From: Candidatus Kuenenia stuttgartensis
Lineage (GTDB): Bacteria > Planctomycetota > Planctomycetia > Planctomycetales > Planctomycetaceae
Length of the DNA stretch: 64,000 bases
Reading direction: 5' to 3'
Assembly: GCA_945904015.1 (NCBI GenBank)
Contig: CAMDPK010000002.1
Coordinates: forward strand, 43,940 to 107,939
Positions 49,801 through 58,492 of the stretch are shown in pieces. The position numbers were made by a program, and so were the translations under genes. The notes below the pieces were generated by a model that was given only the letters and a program-made list of their open reading frames with translations, did no database searches and was not told the origin of the DNA. Every line of letters begins with the position of its first letter. Positions within the stretch are counted from its first letter, which is position 1.

Positions 49801-52269
49801 ATGCAGACGATGCTCAGAATCTTTCGAGAGTCGGTCCTGTGGGCGGCGATCACCGTTCTTTCTGCCCATGAGGGGCTGGCCGCGGCGGAATCTCTGACCG
49901 TCTTGCCAGCGGAATTCACGTTGAGCGGTCCGGAGGCTCGTCAGCGAATTCTTGTGCAAGCTCTGACCGATGGGCGAGTGGTTGGGCAAGTCACCGAAGG
50001 CGTTGCGACGTCGTCGTCGGACGCGAAAGTCGTGAAGATCGAGGATGGTTTTGTTGTGCCCCTCGGCAACGGCAAGGCGACGATCACTGCGAAGGTCGGG
50101 AATCAAACAGCGACGGCAACCGTGACGGTCGAAAAATTCGAGCAGCCGCACTCGTGGAGCTTTCGGAATCATGTGCAACCGGTACTGTCGAAGTCGGGCT
50201 GTAACATGGGATCGTGCCACGGAGCTTTGGCTGGTAAAGGGGGATTCAAACTCTCGCTGCGCGGCTATGACCCGGACACCGACTTTCGAACCTTGACTCG
50301 GCAGGCTCGCGGGCGGCGCATCGTGCCGAGCGATCCGGGGCGGAGTCTGATGCTGACGAAACCATCGGGAGCGATCCCTCACAAAGGCGGGCTGCGGTTC
50401 GATGTTGATTCGCTGGAATATCGCGTGATCGTCGAATGGATCGCGGCCGGACAGCAGGAACCGAGCGATGCTGACGCGCGGCTGAAGCGACTGGAAATCT
50501 TGCCGGCCGCGTCTCAGCAGAAAAAAGGTGCCAGCCAACAATTGGTGGTGCGTGGGCACTTCTCGGACGGGCATGTCGAGGACGTCACGCGCTGGTGCAA
50601 GTTCACGTCCTCGAACGCGACCGTTGCGTCGGTAGACGATCGGGGCTTGGCAAACATCATCGGCTCCGGCGAGGGAGCGATCAACGCGTGGTATCTCAGC
50701 CAGAACGTGATCGCGACGGTCAGTTCGCCGTATGAGACACCGGTCGATGCCGAAGTCTTCGCGAATGCCGAGCGGTCGAATTTCATCGACGATCAAGTGT
50801 TGGCGAAGCTCAAGAGCTTGAACATCCCGCCGTCGCCACGATGCAGCGATTCGGAGTTCCTTCGCCGAGCCTTCCTCGACACGATCGGCGTGCTGCCGAC
50901 CGCCGATGAAGTCCGATCGTTCCTGTCCGACGAATCGCCCGACAAGCGCGACCGTCTGGTCGATCAACTGCTGACTCGGCCGGAGTTCGTCGATTACTGG
51001 GCCTACAAGTGGTCCGACCTGCTGTTGCTGTCGGGCGAGAAGCTGCGGCCTCAAGCGTTGAAATCGTTCTACGCCTTCATCCGCCAGAACGTCACCGACA
51101 ACACACCGTGGGATGAGTTCGTCCGCCAGATCGTGCTTGCGAAGGGGAGCACGTTCGACAACGGAGCCGCGAATTTTTATTCGCTGCATCAAGACCCGCT
51201 GGACATGGCCGAGACGACCTCGATGGCGTTCCTGGGCATGTCGATTCAGTGTGCCCATTGTCATGACCACCCGTTGGAGAAATGGACCAACAACGATTAC
51301 TACGGCTTCGCCAGCCTGTTCGCTCGCGTGCGTGGCAAAGGCTGGGGTGGTGACTTTCGTTCTGGCGACGGACACCGCGTCATCTTCTTGGACGACTCAT
51401 CCGAGATCCTTCAACCGCGCACCGGCAAACCACAGCCGCCAAAGCCGCTCGACGGCCAACCGCTGACTCTTGAGTCCGTCGAGGATCGCCGTATCGCGGT
51501 CGCCTCGTGGCTCACCGCGCCGCAGAACCCGTACTTCAGTCGTGCAATCGTGAACCGCGTCTGGGCAAACTTCTTCGGAGTCGGCCTGGTCGAAAAGGTT
51601 GATGACCTGCGGCTGACGAACCCGCCAAGCAACCCGGAGTTGCTGTCTTCGCTCGCGGCATTCTTGGTCAGTGGAGATCGTTCCTACGACCTCAAGAAAT
51701 TGATGCGGCTGATTCTGACGTCGCAGAGTTATCAGCGCGGCAGTCAAGCTACCAAAGGCAACGAACCGGATGAACGGTTCTACTCGCGCTACTATCCGAA
51801 GCGGCTGAAGGCGGAGGTGTTGCTCGACATCATGTCGCAAGTGACCGCATCGCCGACGGCGTTCAAGGATTTCCCAGCCGGCACGCGAGCGATGCAGCTT
51901 CCCGACGCGAACATCGCCTCCGACTTTCTCAAAACATTCGGCCGCCCCGAACGCATCCTGACTTGCGAGTGCGAACGCTCGGACGAACCGAGCATGACTC
52001 AAGTCCTGCACATCCTGAATGGCGAAACGCTCCTTCAAAAACTAGAGGCCAAAGACAACCGGCTCTCCAAGCAACTTGAAGCGAACCTTCCGCCTGAGCA
52101 ACTCGCGGACGAATTATTTCTCGCCGCGCTGAGTCGCTTCCCGACGGATCGTGAGCGTCAAAGAATGGCGGAAATCCTCGGCGTCGCCAGCCCGGAGGAA
52201 CGTCGTCAGTCCGTCGAGGACTTGTACTGGAGCGTGCTCAGCAGCAAAGAATTCTTGTTCAACCGGTGA
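49801..52269 (+). CDS. Big_2 / DUF1549 / DUF1553 surface protein
   Basis: The 822-residue protein has a signal peptide (LRIFRESVLWAAITVLSAHE), an N-terminal Big_2-type Ig-like domain (LPLGNGKATITAKVGNQTAT-like), a Cys-rich segment (SGCNMGSCHGALAGKGGFKL), then DUF1549 with CxxCH (CAHCHDHPLEKWTNNDYYGF) and DUF1553 (NPYFSRAIVNRVWANFFGVG, ERSDEPSMTQVLHILNGETL). It is the largest of the complete set in this window. It is likely anchored in or exported to the envelope. Confidence 0.92.
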   Translation: MQTMLRIFRESVLWAAITVLSAHEGLAAAESLTVLPAEFTLSGPEARQRILVQALTDGRVVGQVTEGVATSSSDAKVVKIEDGFVVPLGNGKATITAKVGNQTATATVTVEKFEQPHSWSFRNHVQPVLSKSGCNMGSCHGALAGKGGFKLSLRGYDPDTDFRTLTRQARGRRIVPSDPGRSLMLTKPSGAIPHKGGLRFDVDSLEYRVIVEWIAAGQQEPSDADARLKRLEILPAASQQKKGASQQLVVRGHFSDGHVEDVTRWCKFTSSNATVASVDDRGLANIIGSGEGAINAWYLSQNVIATVSSPYETPVDAEVFANAERSNFIDDQVLAKLKSLNIPPSPRCSDSEFLRRAFLDTIGVLPTADEVRSFLSDESPDKRDRLVDQLLTRPEFVDYWAYKWSDLLLLSGEKLRPQALKSFYAFIRQNVTDNTPWDEFVRQIVLAKGSTFDNGAANFYSLHQDPLDMAETTSMAFLGMSIQCAHCHDHPLEKWTNNDYYGFASLFARVRGKGWGGDFRSGDGHRVIFLDDSSEILQPRTGKPQPPKPLDGQPLTLESVEDRRIAVASWLTAPQNPYFSRAIVNRVWANFFGVGLVEKVDDLRLTNPPSNPELLSSLAAFLVSGDRSYDLKKLMRLILTSQSYQRGSQATKGNEPDERFYSRYYPKRLKAEVLLDIMSQVTASPTAFKDFPAGTRAMQLPDANIASDFLKTFGRPERILTCECERSDEPSMTQVLHILNGETLLQKLEAKDNRLSKQLEANLPPEQLADELFLAALSRFPTDRERQRMAEILGVASPEERRQSVEDLYWSVLSSKEFLFNR

Positions 52270-52288
52270 CGGTCAGAGCGAAAGTGAT

Positions 52289-52304
52289 GACGGAGAAATC
52301 CGTC
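52289..52304 (+). other. Small hairpin in the gap between DUF1549 genes
   Basis: GACGGA and TCCGTC enclose a GAAA tetraloop. No T run follows. It is the only structure seen in the 189-bp gap after the 822-residue protein gene. Confidence 0.4.
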
Positions 52305-52458
52305 TGAGTTCTATCAAACAGTCGGTCGATAACATCAGAACTGCTTGATGGCTCCTCGATGTTACGGTAGCTTGTCCCGCACGTTGCCCCGGCCGGAAGG
52401 GATCGAAAGTCCTCGGCCAACTCCCGCCTGAATTTCGCCCTCCTGACGAGACCTGCCG

Positions 52459-54108
52459 ATGCGATGGATCTTGCGCATCCACTTGGCCGCGCTGTGGCTG
52501 CTGGCGATGGAGGTTTCCTCCAGCAGTGCCGAATTGCCATCGGCAGATTTGCCAATTGAGCAAGTCATCGACCAATTCATCCAGCAACGGTTGGATGTGG
52601 AAAAGGTCGCACCGGCTCCGCAGGGGGATGACGCGAATGTGTTGCGGCGCTTGATGCTCGATGTGGCGGGACGCATTCCGACTTCCGAGGAAGCCAGGAC
52701 GTATGTTGCGAACGGCCCGGCGGCGAAGCGAGCTGAGCTGGTGGACCGCTTGCTGGCGAGTCCCGATTTCGTCTGGCATCAGCGGAATGAACTCGACCGA
52801 ATGCTGCTGCCGAACAAGCCGAACGACGGCGACTTCCGCAAGTACCTGCTGTGGGCCGTCAAAGAGAATCGCTCATGGGAGGCGATGTTCCGTGACATGC
52901 TCGTCGGAGATGAATCCGACGAGAACCGCAAGCACGCACTGACGTTTGTTAAGTCGCGGGCACGCGATCTCGACGACATGCTGAACGACACCGCAATTGT
53001 CTTCTTCGGAGTCAACGTCACCTGCGCGAAGTGTCACGATCATCCGCTGACACCCGATTGGAAGCAGCACCACTACTTCGGCATGGCGTCGTTCTTCAGC
53101 CGGACGTACGTCACCAAGAAAAACCTGCTGGCTGAGCGGCCGTTTGGCGAGGTGAAGTTCAAATCGAAACGCAAAGACGACACGAAGGGGGAGCAGACCG
53201 CGAAGTTCGAGTTCCTGACTGGCTCGATCATCGACGAGCCGGTCGTCGAACGCTCGGCCGACGACATCAAAAAGATCGAAGAGACGATCAAAGCGGCGAT
53301 GCAAAAGGACGACGCTCCACCGCCGGACAAGCCATCGTTCAGCCCACGCGAGAAATTGGTCGAGGTCGCGCTGCGATCCGAGGACAATCGTTTCTTCGCT
53401 CGCAACTTCGTGAATCGCGTTTGGGATCGGTTCTTCGGACGCGGACTCGTGCATCCGGTCGATCAGTTGCACGCCTCGAATGAGCCTTCGCATCCGGTGT
53501 TACTCGATTGGCTGACGCGCGACACAGTCGCACACGGCTACGACCTCAAGCGATTGATTCGTGGGATCGTGCTCAGCCAGGCATATTCGCGTTCGAGCGA
53601 ATGGACGGCCGGCGCGATGCCGCCGGATGCAGCGTTGTTCGCAGTCGCGAAGGTCAAGCCGCTGACTCCGCGTCAGTATTCTCTGTCGCTGCTGATCGCG
53701 GCGCACAACCCGACGCAGTGGCCAGCTCTCGATCAGGCCGAGCAATGGGTGACTCGGCGAGAACAGTTGGAGAATTCCTCCAATGGCTGGGTCGGACACT
53801 TCGAGATGCCGGGCGAGAGTTTCCAAATTGCGGTCGATGAGGCGCTGCTCTTCAACAACAGCAAGCGGATCGAAGACGAGTTCCTGCGCGACTCGCCCGA
53901 CCGGCTGGTCGGGCATCTGAAGTCGCTCAGCGACAATCAAGCAGTGATCGAAACGGCGATTCAAACGATCTGCTCGCGACCGCCGCGCGATGGCGAGCAG
54001 GCGGCGCTCGATGAGTTCTTGCAAAAACGCTCGGCCGATCGACCGGCCGCGATTCGGCAAATGGTGTGGGTGTTGCTCGCGGGACCGGAGATGAGATTCA
54101 GCTATTGA
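52459..54108 (+). CDS. DUF1549/DUF1553 planctomycete protein
   Basis: The 549-residue protein starts with a signal (ILRIHLAALWLLAMEVSSSS) and has DUF1549 with CxxCH (CAKCHDHPLTPDWKQHHYFG) and DUF1553 (DNRFFARNFVNRVWDRFFGR, VAHGYDLKRLIRGIVLSQAY, ESFQIAVDEALLFNNSKRIE). A Lys-rich insert (FKSKRKDDTKGEQTAKFEFL) separates them. It is followed by a heptad array and the DUF1501 gene. Confidence 0.92.
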   Translation: MRWILRIHLAALWLLAMEVSSSSAELPSADLPIEQVIDQFIQQRLDVEKVAPAPQGDDANVLRRLMLDVAGRIPTSEEARTYVANGPAAKRAELVDRLLASPDFVWHQRNELDRMLLPNKPNDGDFRKYLLWAVKENRSWEAMFRDMLVGDESDENRKHALTFVKSRARDLDDMLNDTAIVFFGVNVTCAKCHDHPLTPDWKQHHYFGMASFFSRTYVTKKNLLAERPFGEVKFKSKRKDDTKGEQTAKFEFLTGSIIDEPVVERSADDIKKIEETIKAAMQKDDAPPPDKPSFSPREKLVEVALRSEDNRFFARNFVNRVWDRFFGRGLVHPVDQLHASNEPSHPVLLDWLTRDTVAHGYDLKRLIRGIVLSQAYSRSSEWTAGAMPPDAALFAVAKVKPLTPRQYSLSLLIAAHNPTQWPALDQAEQWVTRREQLENSSNGWVGHFEMPGESFQIAVDEALLFNNSKRIEDEFLRDSPDRLVGHLKSLSDNQAVIETAIQTICSRPPRDGEQAALDEFLQKRSADRPAAIRQMVWVLLAGPEMRFSY

Positions 54109-54177
54109 ATTTTCGATTTTTGATTTTTGATTTTCGATTGGGGGCGATTGATCCAATCAAAAATCAAAAATGGAGAG
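54109..54177. repeat. Heptad array between DUF1549 and DUF1501 genes
   Basis: The 7-bp units are TTTTCGA, TTTTTGA, TTTTTGA, TTTTCGA, then after a short centre the complementary CAATCAA/AAATCAA type. It begins directly after the stop at 54106-54108 and fills nearly all the gap. Confidence 0.8.
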
Positions 54178-54183
54178 ATTTCC

Positions 54184-55455
54184 ATGACACTATCTCGACG
54201 CGGATTCCTGAATGCTGCGGCCGTCGGCACGGCCGGAACATTCGCGGCCGACATGACTCGGCTCGACATGCTGCGGCACTCAGCGTGGGCCAATGAGGTC
54301 AAGACGCAGGGCAAGCGAGTCATCTTGTTGTGGCTCGCCGGTGGCGCGAGTCAACTGGAGACGTTCGATCCGAAGCCGGGTCGTCCGACGGGCGGGCCGT
54401 ATCGAGCGATCCCAACTTCGGCCACCGGAGTTCACATCAGCGAACTGCTGCCGAAGATGGCGGCTCGGATTCAGCAGACGACGGCGATTGTTCGGTCACT
54501 CAACACAAAGAACGCCGATCACGGCGGCGGTGCGGTGCTGATGGAGACCGGCAAAATGAAAGACCCCGGCATCGAGTATCCCGATCTCGGAGCGGTCTGC
54601 GCGAAGGAACTTGGCCGACTCGACAGTGCGGTTCCCGATTACGTCTCGATGTACACGTCCACGGAGGGCCGCCGCAAAGGGACCAGCGGGTTTCTCGGTT
54701 CGCGATACGCTCCGATGTTTCTGTCCGAGTCGATGCAGCCGGAGAACATCCGACGCTTGGAGTCGATCAGCGACATCGACCATCAAGATCGGTTGGCTCT
54801 GCGCGACTTGCTCGCGAAGAAGTTCACACAGAACCGGCACAGCGATTCGCTCGGCAGCCACACGCAGGCGTATCAGCGCGTGCGCGGTTTGATGGCCAGC
54901 GAGAAGCTGTTCGACATCGAACAAGAACCGGCTGAGATGCGAGCCAAGTACGGGCCGACGCAGTTCGGTCAGCAATGCTTGATTGCTCGGCGGCTGGTCG
55001 AGGCGGGTGTGCCTTTTGTGAAAGTCGCTCGCGCGTGGTGGGACAGCCACGGCGAAAATTTTGAAACGCATCGCGAACTCTGCGCGGACCTCGATCATTC
55101 AATGTCGGTGCTGCTCGACGATCTGAAGGACCGTGGCCTGCTGGAACACACGCTCGTCCTGACGTTTGGTGAGTTCGGCCGCACGCCGGGCATCAACGCG
55201 AGCCTCGGCCGCGATCACTTCGCCGCTGCGTGGAGCGCGACGCTCTCCGGCTGCGGCGTGCGCGGCGGAGCGTGCTTCGGCAAGACCGATGAAGATGGCC
55301 ACAAAGTCGCCGACGGCGAAGTCGGAGCGGGCGACCTGTTCGCGACGATTTTGACCGCGCTCGGTATTGATCCGAACAAGGAATATCACGTCGGTGCTCG
55401 GCCGGTGCCGTTGTCCGATTTTGGTGCCAAGCCGATCAAAGATGTCTTGTTGTAA
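54184..55455 (+). CDS. DUF1501 protein, Tat-exported
   Basis: The 423-residue protein has a signal with SRRGFLNAAAVGTAGTFAAD and the DUF1501 set RVILLWLAGGASQLETFDPK, IVRSLNTKNADHGGGAVLME, GQQCLIARRLVEAGVPFVKV and VLTFGEFGRTPGINASLGRD. GGAGAG precedes the ATG. It follows the DUF1549 gene and is followed by a WD40 gene, so the three form a set. Confidence 0.93.
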   Translation: MTLSRRGFLNAAAVGTAGTFAADMTRLDMLRHSAWANEVKTQGKRVILLWLAGGASQLETFDPKPGRPTGGPYRAIPTSATGVHISELLPKMAARIQQTTAIVRSLNTKNADHGGGAVLMETGKMKDPGIEYPDLGAVCAKELGRLDSAVPDYVSMYTSTEGRRKGTSGFLGSRYAPMFLSESMQPENIRRLESISDIDHQDRLALRDLLAKKFTQNRHSDSLGSHTQAYQRVRGLMASEKLFDIEQEPAEMRAKYGPTQFGQQCLIARRLVEAGVPFVKVARAWWDSHGENFETHRELCADLDHSMSVLLDDLKDRGLLEHTLVLTFGEFGRTPGINASLGRDHFAAAWSATLSGCGVRGGACFGKTDEDGHKVADGEVGAGDLFATILTALGIDPNKEYHVGARPVPLSDFGAKPIKDVLL

Positions 55456-55457
55456 CC

Positions 55458-55560
55458 TGGCCGTTCGCCGAATGCCGACGGCCGATTGCCGTGTTACCGT
55501 TTTTGCGATCAAGAAAACGGTAACGCGGCTGTCGGCGATCGGCTGACGGTTTTCGGCCGG
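55458..55560. repeat. Imperfect palindromic element, CCGAATGCCGAC family
   Basis: GGCCGTTCGCCGAATGCCGA and a complement-like right half (GGCTGTCGGCGATCGGCTGA) flank ACCGTTTTTGC and AAAACGGTAAC. Partial relatives occur at 23551-23601 and 59880-59930. Confidence 0.75.
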
Positions 55561-55579
55561 AACAATTAGGGAACTCATC

Positions 55580-56617
55580 ATGGCTGCTGACCCGACAAAG
55601 TTGCAGAAGACAAAAGACATCGGCATCCCGTCGATCGCGATGTGCGTCGCGCGAGTCCCGAATTCCGGACGGCTGATCTTTGGCAGTTCGGATTTCAAGC
55701 TGCACGAGATCGACGTCTTCGCCGAGAAGCCGCAGCCGTCGGCGTTCGGTGGCGAAGGGCATCAGAGCTACGTCACCGGCGTCGTGTTGACCTCACCGAA
55801 CATCGCCGTCTCCGGCAGCTACGACGGTCAATTGATTTGGTGGGATGTCGAGAAGCGCGAGCCGACTCGCAAAGTGAAGGCCCATGAGTTGTGGATCCGC
55901 CGACTCGTCATCAGTCCCGACGGCAAGGCGATCGCCAGCGTCGCCGACGACATGCAGTGCAAGCTGTGGAACGCCGAGACGGGCGAGATGCTGCGGCAGT
56001 TCTCCGACCACAAGCCGACCACGCCGCACGATTTCCCCAGCATGTTGCACGCAGTCACGTTCTCGGCCGACGGCAAGTTCATCGCGACTGGCGACAAGGT
56101 CGGACACGTCGCGATCTGGGAAACGACCAGCGGCTCGAAGGTCGCGACGGTCGAGGCACCGGGACTTTACACCTGGGATCCCAAACAGCGGCGGCATTCG
56201 ATCGGCGGCATCCGGGCACTCGCGTTTTCGCCCGACAACAAGCTGATTGCGGTCGGCGGCATCGGGCAGATCGGAAACATCGACCATCTCGACGCGCCGG
56301 CGCGGATCGAAATCTTCGACTGGCAGAAGGGCGAGCGGAAACACGAACTCAACAACGACAAGTTCAAGGCATTGGTCGAGGATCTGGTCTTCGATCCGAG
56401 TGGCCAATGGCTGCTGAGTTCCGGAGGGGCTGGCGACGGATTCGTCACGTTCACGAATGTTGAAACTGGCAAGCCGATTCATCAAGACAAACTGCCGATG
56501 CACGTCCATCAGTTGGCGTTGAACGAGGCGAGCGATACGTTGTTCGCCGTCGGCCACCACAAAATCGTGGTGTGCGAGTTCAAGGCCGATCCGCCGCCAG
56601 CCACGGATAAGCCATGA
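55580..56617 (+). CDS. WD40 repeat protein
   Basis: The 345-residue protein is a beta-propeller of WD40 repeats, with units such as VSGSYDGQLIWWDVEKREP, IASVADDMQCKLWNAETGEM and IATGDKVGHVAIWETTSGSK. No signal peptide is evident. Its position after DUF1549/DUF1501 genes is common in planctomycetes. It overlaps hicA by 4 bp (ATGA). Confidence 0.9.
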   Translation: MAADPTKLQKTKDIGIPSIAMCVARVPNSGRLIFGSSDFKLHEIDVFAEKPQPSAFGGEGHQSYVTGVVLTSPNIAVSGSYDGQLIWWDVEKREPTRKVKAHELWIRRLVISPDGKAIASVADDMQCKLWNAETGEMLRQFSDHKPTTPHDFPSMLHAVTFSADGKFIATGDKVGHVAIWETTSGSKVATVEAPGLYTWDPKQRRHSIGGIRALAFSPDNKLIAVGGIGQIGNIDHLDAPARIEIFDWQKGERKHELNNDKFKALVEDLVFDPSGQWLLSSGGAGDGFVTFTNVETGKPIHQDKLPMHVHQLALNEASDTLFAVGHHKIVVCEFKADPPPATDKP

Positions 56618-56808
56618 AGGTCCGCGAAGATCTGCGGTTGATCGAATCGGACGGTTGGTTTTTGATTCGCACGACGGGCAGTCATCGGCAATTTCATCAT
56701 CCGGCCAAGCCGGGGACCGTGACAGTGGCGGGGCAACCGAATAAGACTGTACCGCCCGGAACGCTCAACAGCATTCTCAAACAAGCCGGACTCAAGGGAG
56801 AGGACTGA
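56614..56808 (+). CDS. hicA: HicA-family toxin
   Basis: The 64-residue dsRBD-like mRNA interferase toxin has the catalytic-type His in TTGSHRQFHHPA, and PPGTLNSILKQAGL at the end. It starts in the stop of the WD40 gene and overlaps hicB by 1 base (TGATG). It appears intact. Confidence 0.92.
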   Translation: MKVREDLRLIESDGWFLIRTTGSHRQFHHPAKPGTVTVAGQPNKTVPPGTLNSILKQAGLKGED

Positions 56809-57023
56809 TGTGCTATCTCGTGATCTATGAGCCCAGCGACGATGGCTTCGGAGCGTATGTTCCCGATTTGCCGGGCTGCGTCGCTGTCGGTGACACGCGA
56901 GCGGAGGTCGAGCAACTCATCCGCGAGGCGATCGCTCTGCACGTTGCCGATATGCGTGCGTCGGGGCAAACTGTGCCGGTGCCGACGACTCAAAGTGAAC
57001 TCGTGGAACTTCAAGAGGTCTGA
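56808..57023 (+). CDS. hicB: HicB-family antitoxin, short form
   Basis: The 71-residue protein has the HicB N-terminal domain (YLVIYEPSDDGFGAYVPDLP, GDTRAEVEQLIREAIALHV). It lacks the extra C-terminal DNA-binding domain of longer HicB proteins, so autoregulation through that domain is not expected. It should neutralise HicA directly. Confidence 0.92.
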   Translation: MCYLVIYEPSDDGFGAYVPDLPGCVAVGDTRAEVEQLIREAIALHVADMRASGQTVPVPTTQSELVELQEV

Positions 57024-57073
57024 GCGTTCGGCGGGACTCCGTCGAGCAAACCACTTTCAACAGGAGCTTTCTC

Positions 57074-58417
57074 ATGTCTCGATCCACTCGTCGTGATTTT
57101 CTGAAGCACAGTGCCGTTGCCGGAGCCTCGGCCGCGTTCACCGCCGCCAGTTGGAACCGAGTTTACGGGGCGAACGACAAGCTCAACATCGCGTCGGTCG
57201 GGCCGGGGGGCAAAGGCTGGTCGGACCTCATCGAGACGGCCAAGAGTCCGCACGTCAACGTCGTCGCGTTGTGCGACATTGACGAATCGACGAATCACCT
57301 TGGTCGCGCCGCCGAGAAGTTCCCGTCGGCGAAAAAGTTCTTCGACTACCGCAAACTGTTGGACGATGCGAACGCGAAGACGTTCGATGCGGTCATCGTT
57401 TCGACGCCGGATCACATGCACGCTCCGATTTCGTTGCCGGCGATGCAGCTTGGCAAGCATGTGCATTGTCAGAAGCCGCTAACGCACACGGTGCATGAAG
57501 CTCGGCAGATGCGGCTGGCGGCGAAGACGTACAACGTCGTCACGCAGATGGGAAACCAAATCCAGTCGCACGAGTTCTATCGCACAGCGGTCAAGCTGGT
57601 GCATGACGGAGCGATCGGCAAAGTCAAAGAGGTCTATTCATGGCAGAGCGGTGCGATGGGTTGGATTCTCGCCGACGACCGCCCGGCCGGCGAAGACTCG
57701 TTGCCATCGACCGTGCATTGGGACGAATGGCTCGGAGTCGCTCAGCCGCGGCCGTTCAAGAACAAGATCTATCACTCATTCAATTGGCGCGCTTGGCAGG
57801 ATTTTTCCAACGGCCAGCTTGGCGACTTCGGTTGTCACATCCTCGATCCGGTCTTCATGGCGTTGAAGCTGACGTCACCGACCAGCGTGTTTGGAGATGC
57901 TCCGAAGCTCAACAAGGAAATCTGGCACAAGTGGTCGACGGTCATCTACGAGTTCCCCGGCACGGAATTGACCGGCGGCAAGCCGATCACCGTGACGTGG
58001 TTCGATGGCGATGGCCACAAGCCGGCGAACGATCTCGTCGGAGTACCGGCCGGATTTCAGTTGCCCGGTTCCGGCTCGGTGCTCGTCGGTGAGAAAGGCT
58101 CGCTGCTGATCCCGCACGTCGCTCCGCCGAAGCTCTTTCCGGAAGAGAAGTTCGCGGACTTCAAAATCCAAGTGGTTCCCGCTCGCGACCACTACGTTTC
58201 GTGGGCGGACGCCTGTCGAGGCGAAGGGCACACGACTTCGCTGTTCGATTACTCCGGCCCGCTGACCGAGACCGTGTTGCTCGGCACGATTGCAATTCGG
58301 CTCCCGGCTCAAACACTGCGTTGGAACACGGCCGAGTTGAAATTCGCGAACAACGATAAAGCGACCGCTCTGCTGACGAAGCCGTATCGCAAGGGTTTCG
58401 AGCCGAAGTGGCTGTAG
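57074..58417 (+). CDS. Gfo/Idh/MocA-family oxidoreductase, Tat-exported
   Basis: The 447-residue protein has a twin-arginine signal (STRRDFLKHSAVAGASAAFT) and then LNIASVGPGGKGWSDLIETA. The catalytic-motif region reads HCQKPLTHTVHEARQMRLAA, where the usual EKP is QKP, so the Lys is retained. Later segments GQLGDFGCHILDPVFMALKL and TVTWFDGDGHKPANDL fit exported planctomycete members. It follows hicB by 50 bp. Confidence 0.92.
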   Translation: MSRSTRRDFLKHSAVAGASAAFTAASWNRVYGANDKLNIASVGPGGKGWSDLIETAKSPHVNVVALCDIDESTNHLGRAAEKFPSAKKFFDYRKLLDDANAKTFDAVIVSTPDHMHAPISLPAMQLGKHVHCQKPLTHTVHEARQMRLAAKTYNVVTQMGNQIQSHEFYRTAVKLVHDGAIGKVKEVYSWQSGAMGWILADDRPAGEDSLPSTVHWDEWLGVAQPRPFKNKIYHSFNWRAWQDFSNGQLGDFGCHILDPVFMALKLTSPTSVFGDAPKLNKEIWHKWSTVIYEFPGTELTGGKPITVTWFDGDGHKPANDLVGVPAGFQLPGSGSVLVGEKGSLLIPHVAPPKLFPEEKFADFKIQVVPARDHYVSWADACRGEGHTTSLFDYSGPLTETVLLGTIAIRLPAQTLRWNTAELKFANNDKATALLTKPYRKGFEPKWL

Positions 58418-58433
58418 GCGAGTCGCGATTCGA

Positions 58434-58492
58434 GTCGCCCGGACGCCTACGTCCGGGCGGTTCGATTGTCCGGACGTAGGCGTCCGGACTAC
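58434..58492. repeat. Palindromic element, CCGGACG family
   Basis: GCCCGGACGCCTACGTCCGG opens it, and GGACGTAGGCGTCCGGACTAC closes it, between two convergent genes. Its CTAC end supplies the stop codon (58489-58491) of the M20 peptidase gene. Confidence 0.88.

Noticed and set aside
49789..51375. 528-residue minus-strand frame opposite the Big_2/DUF1549 gene
   Set aside because: Shadow of a strong plus-strand gene in GC-rich DNA, with no family resemblance.
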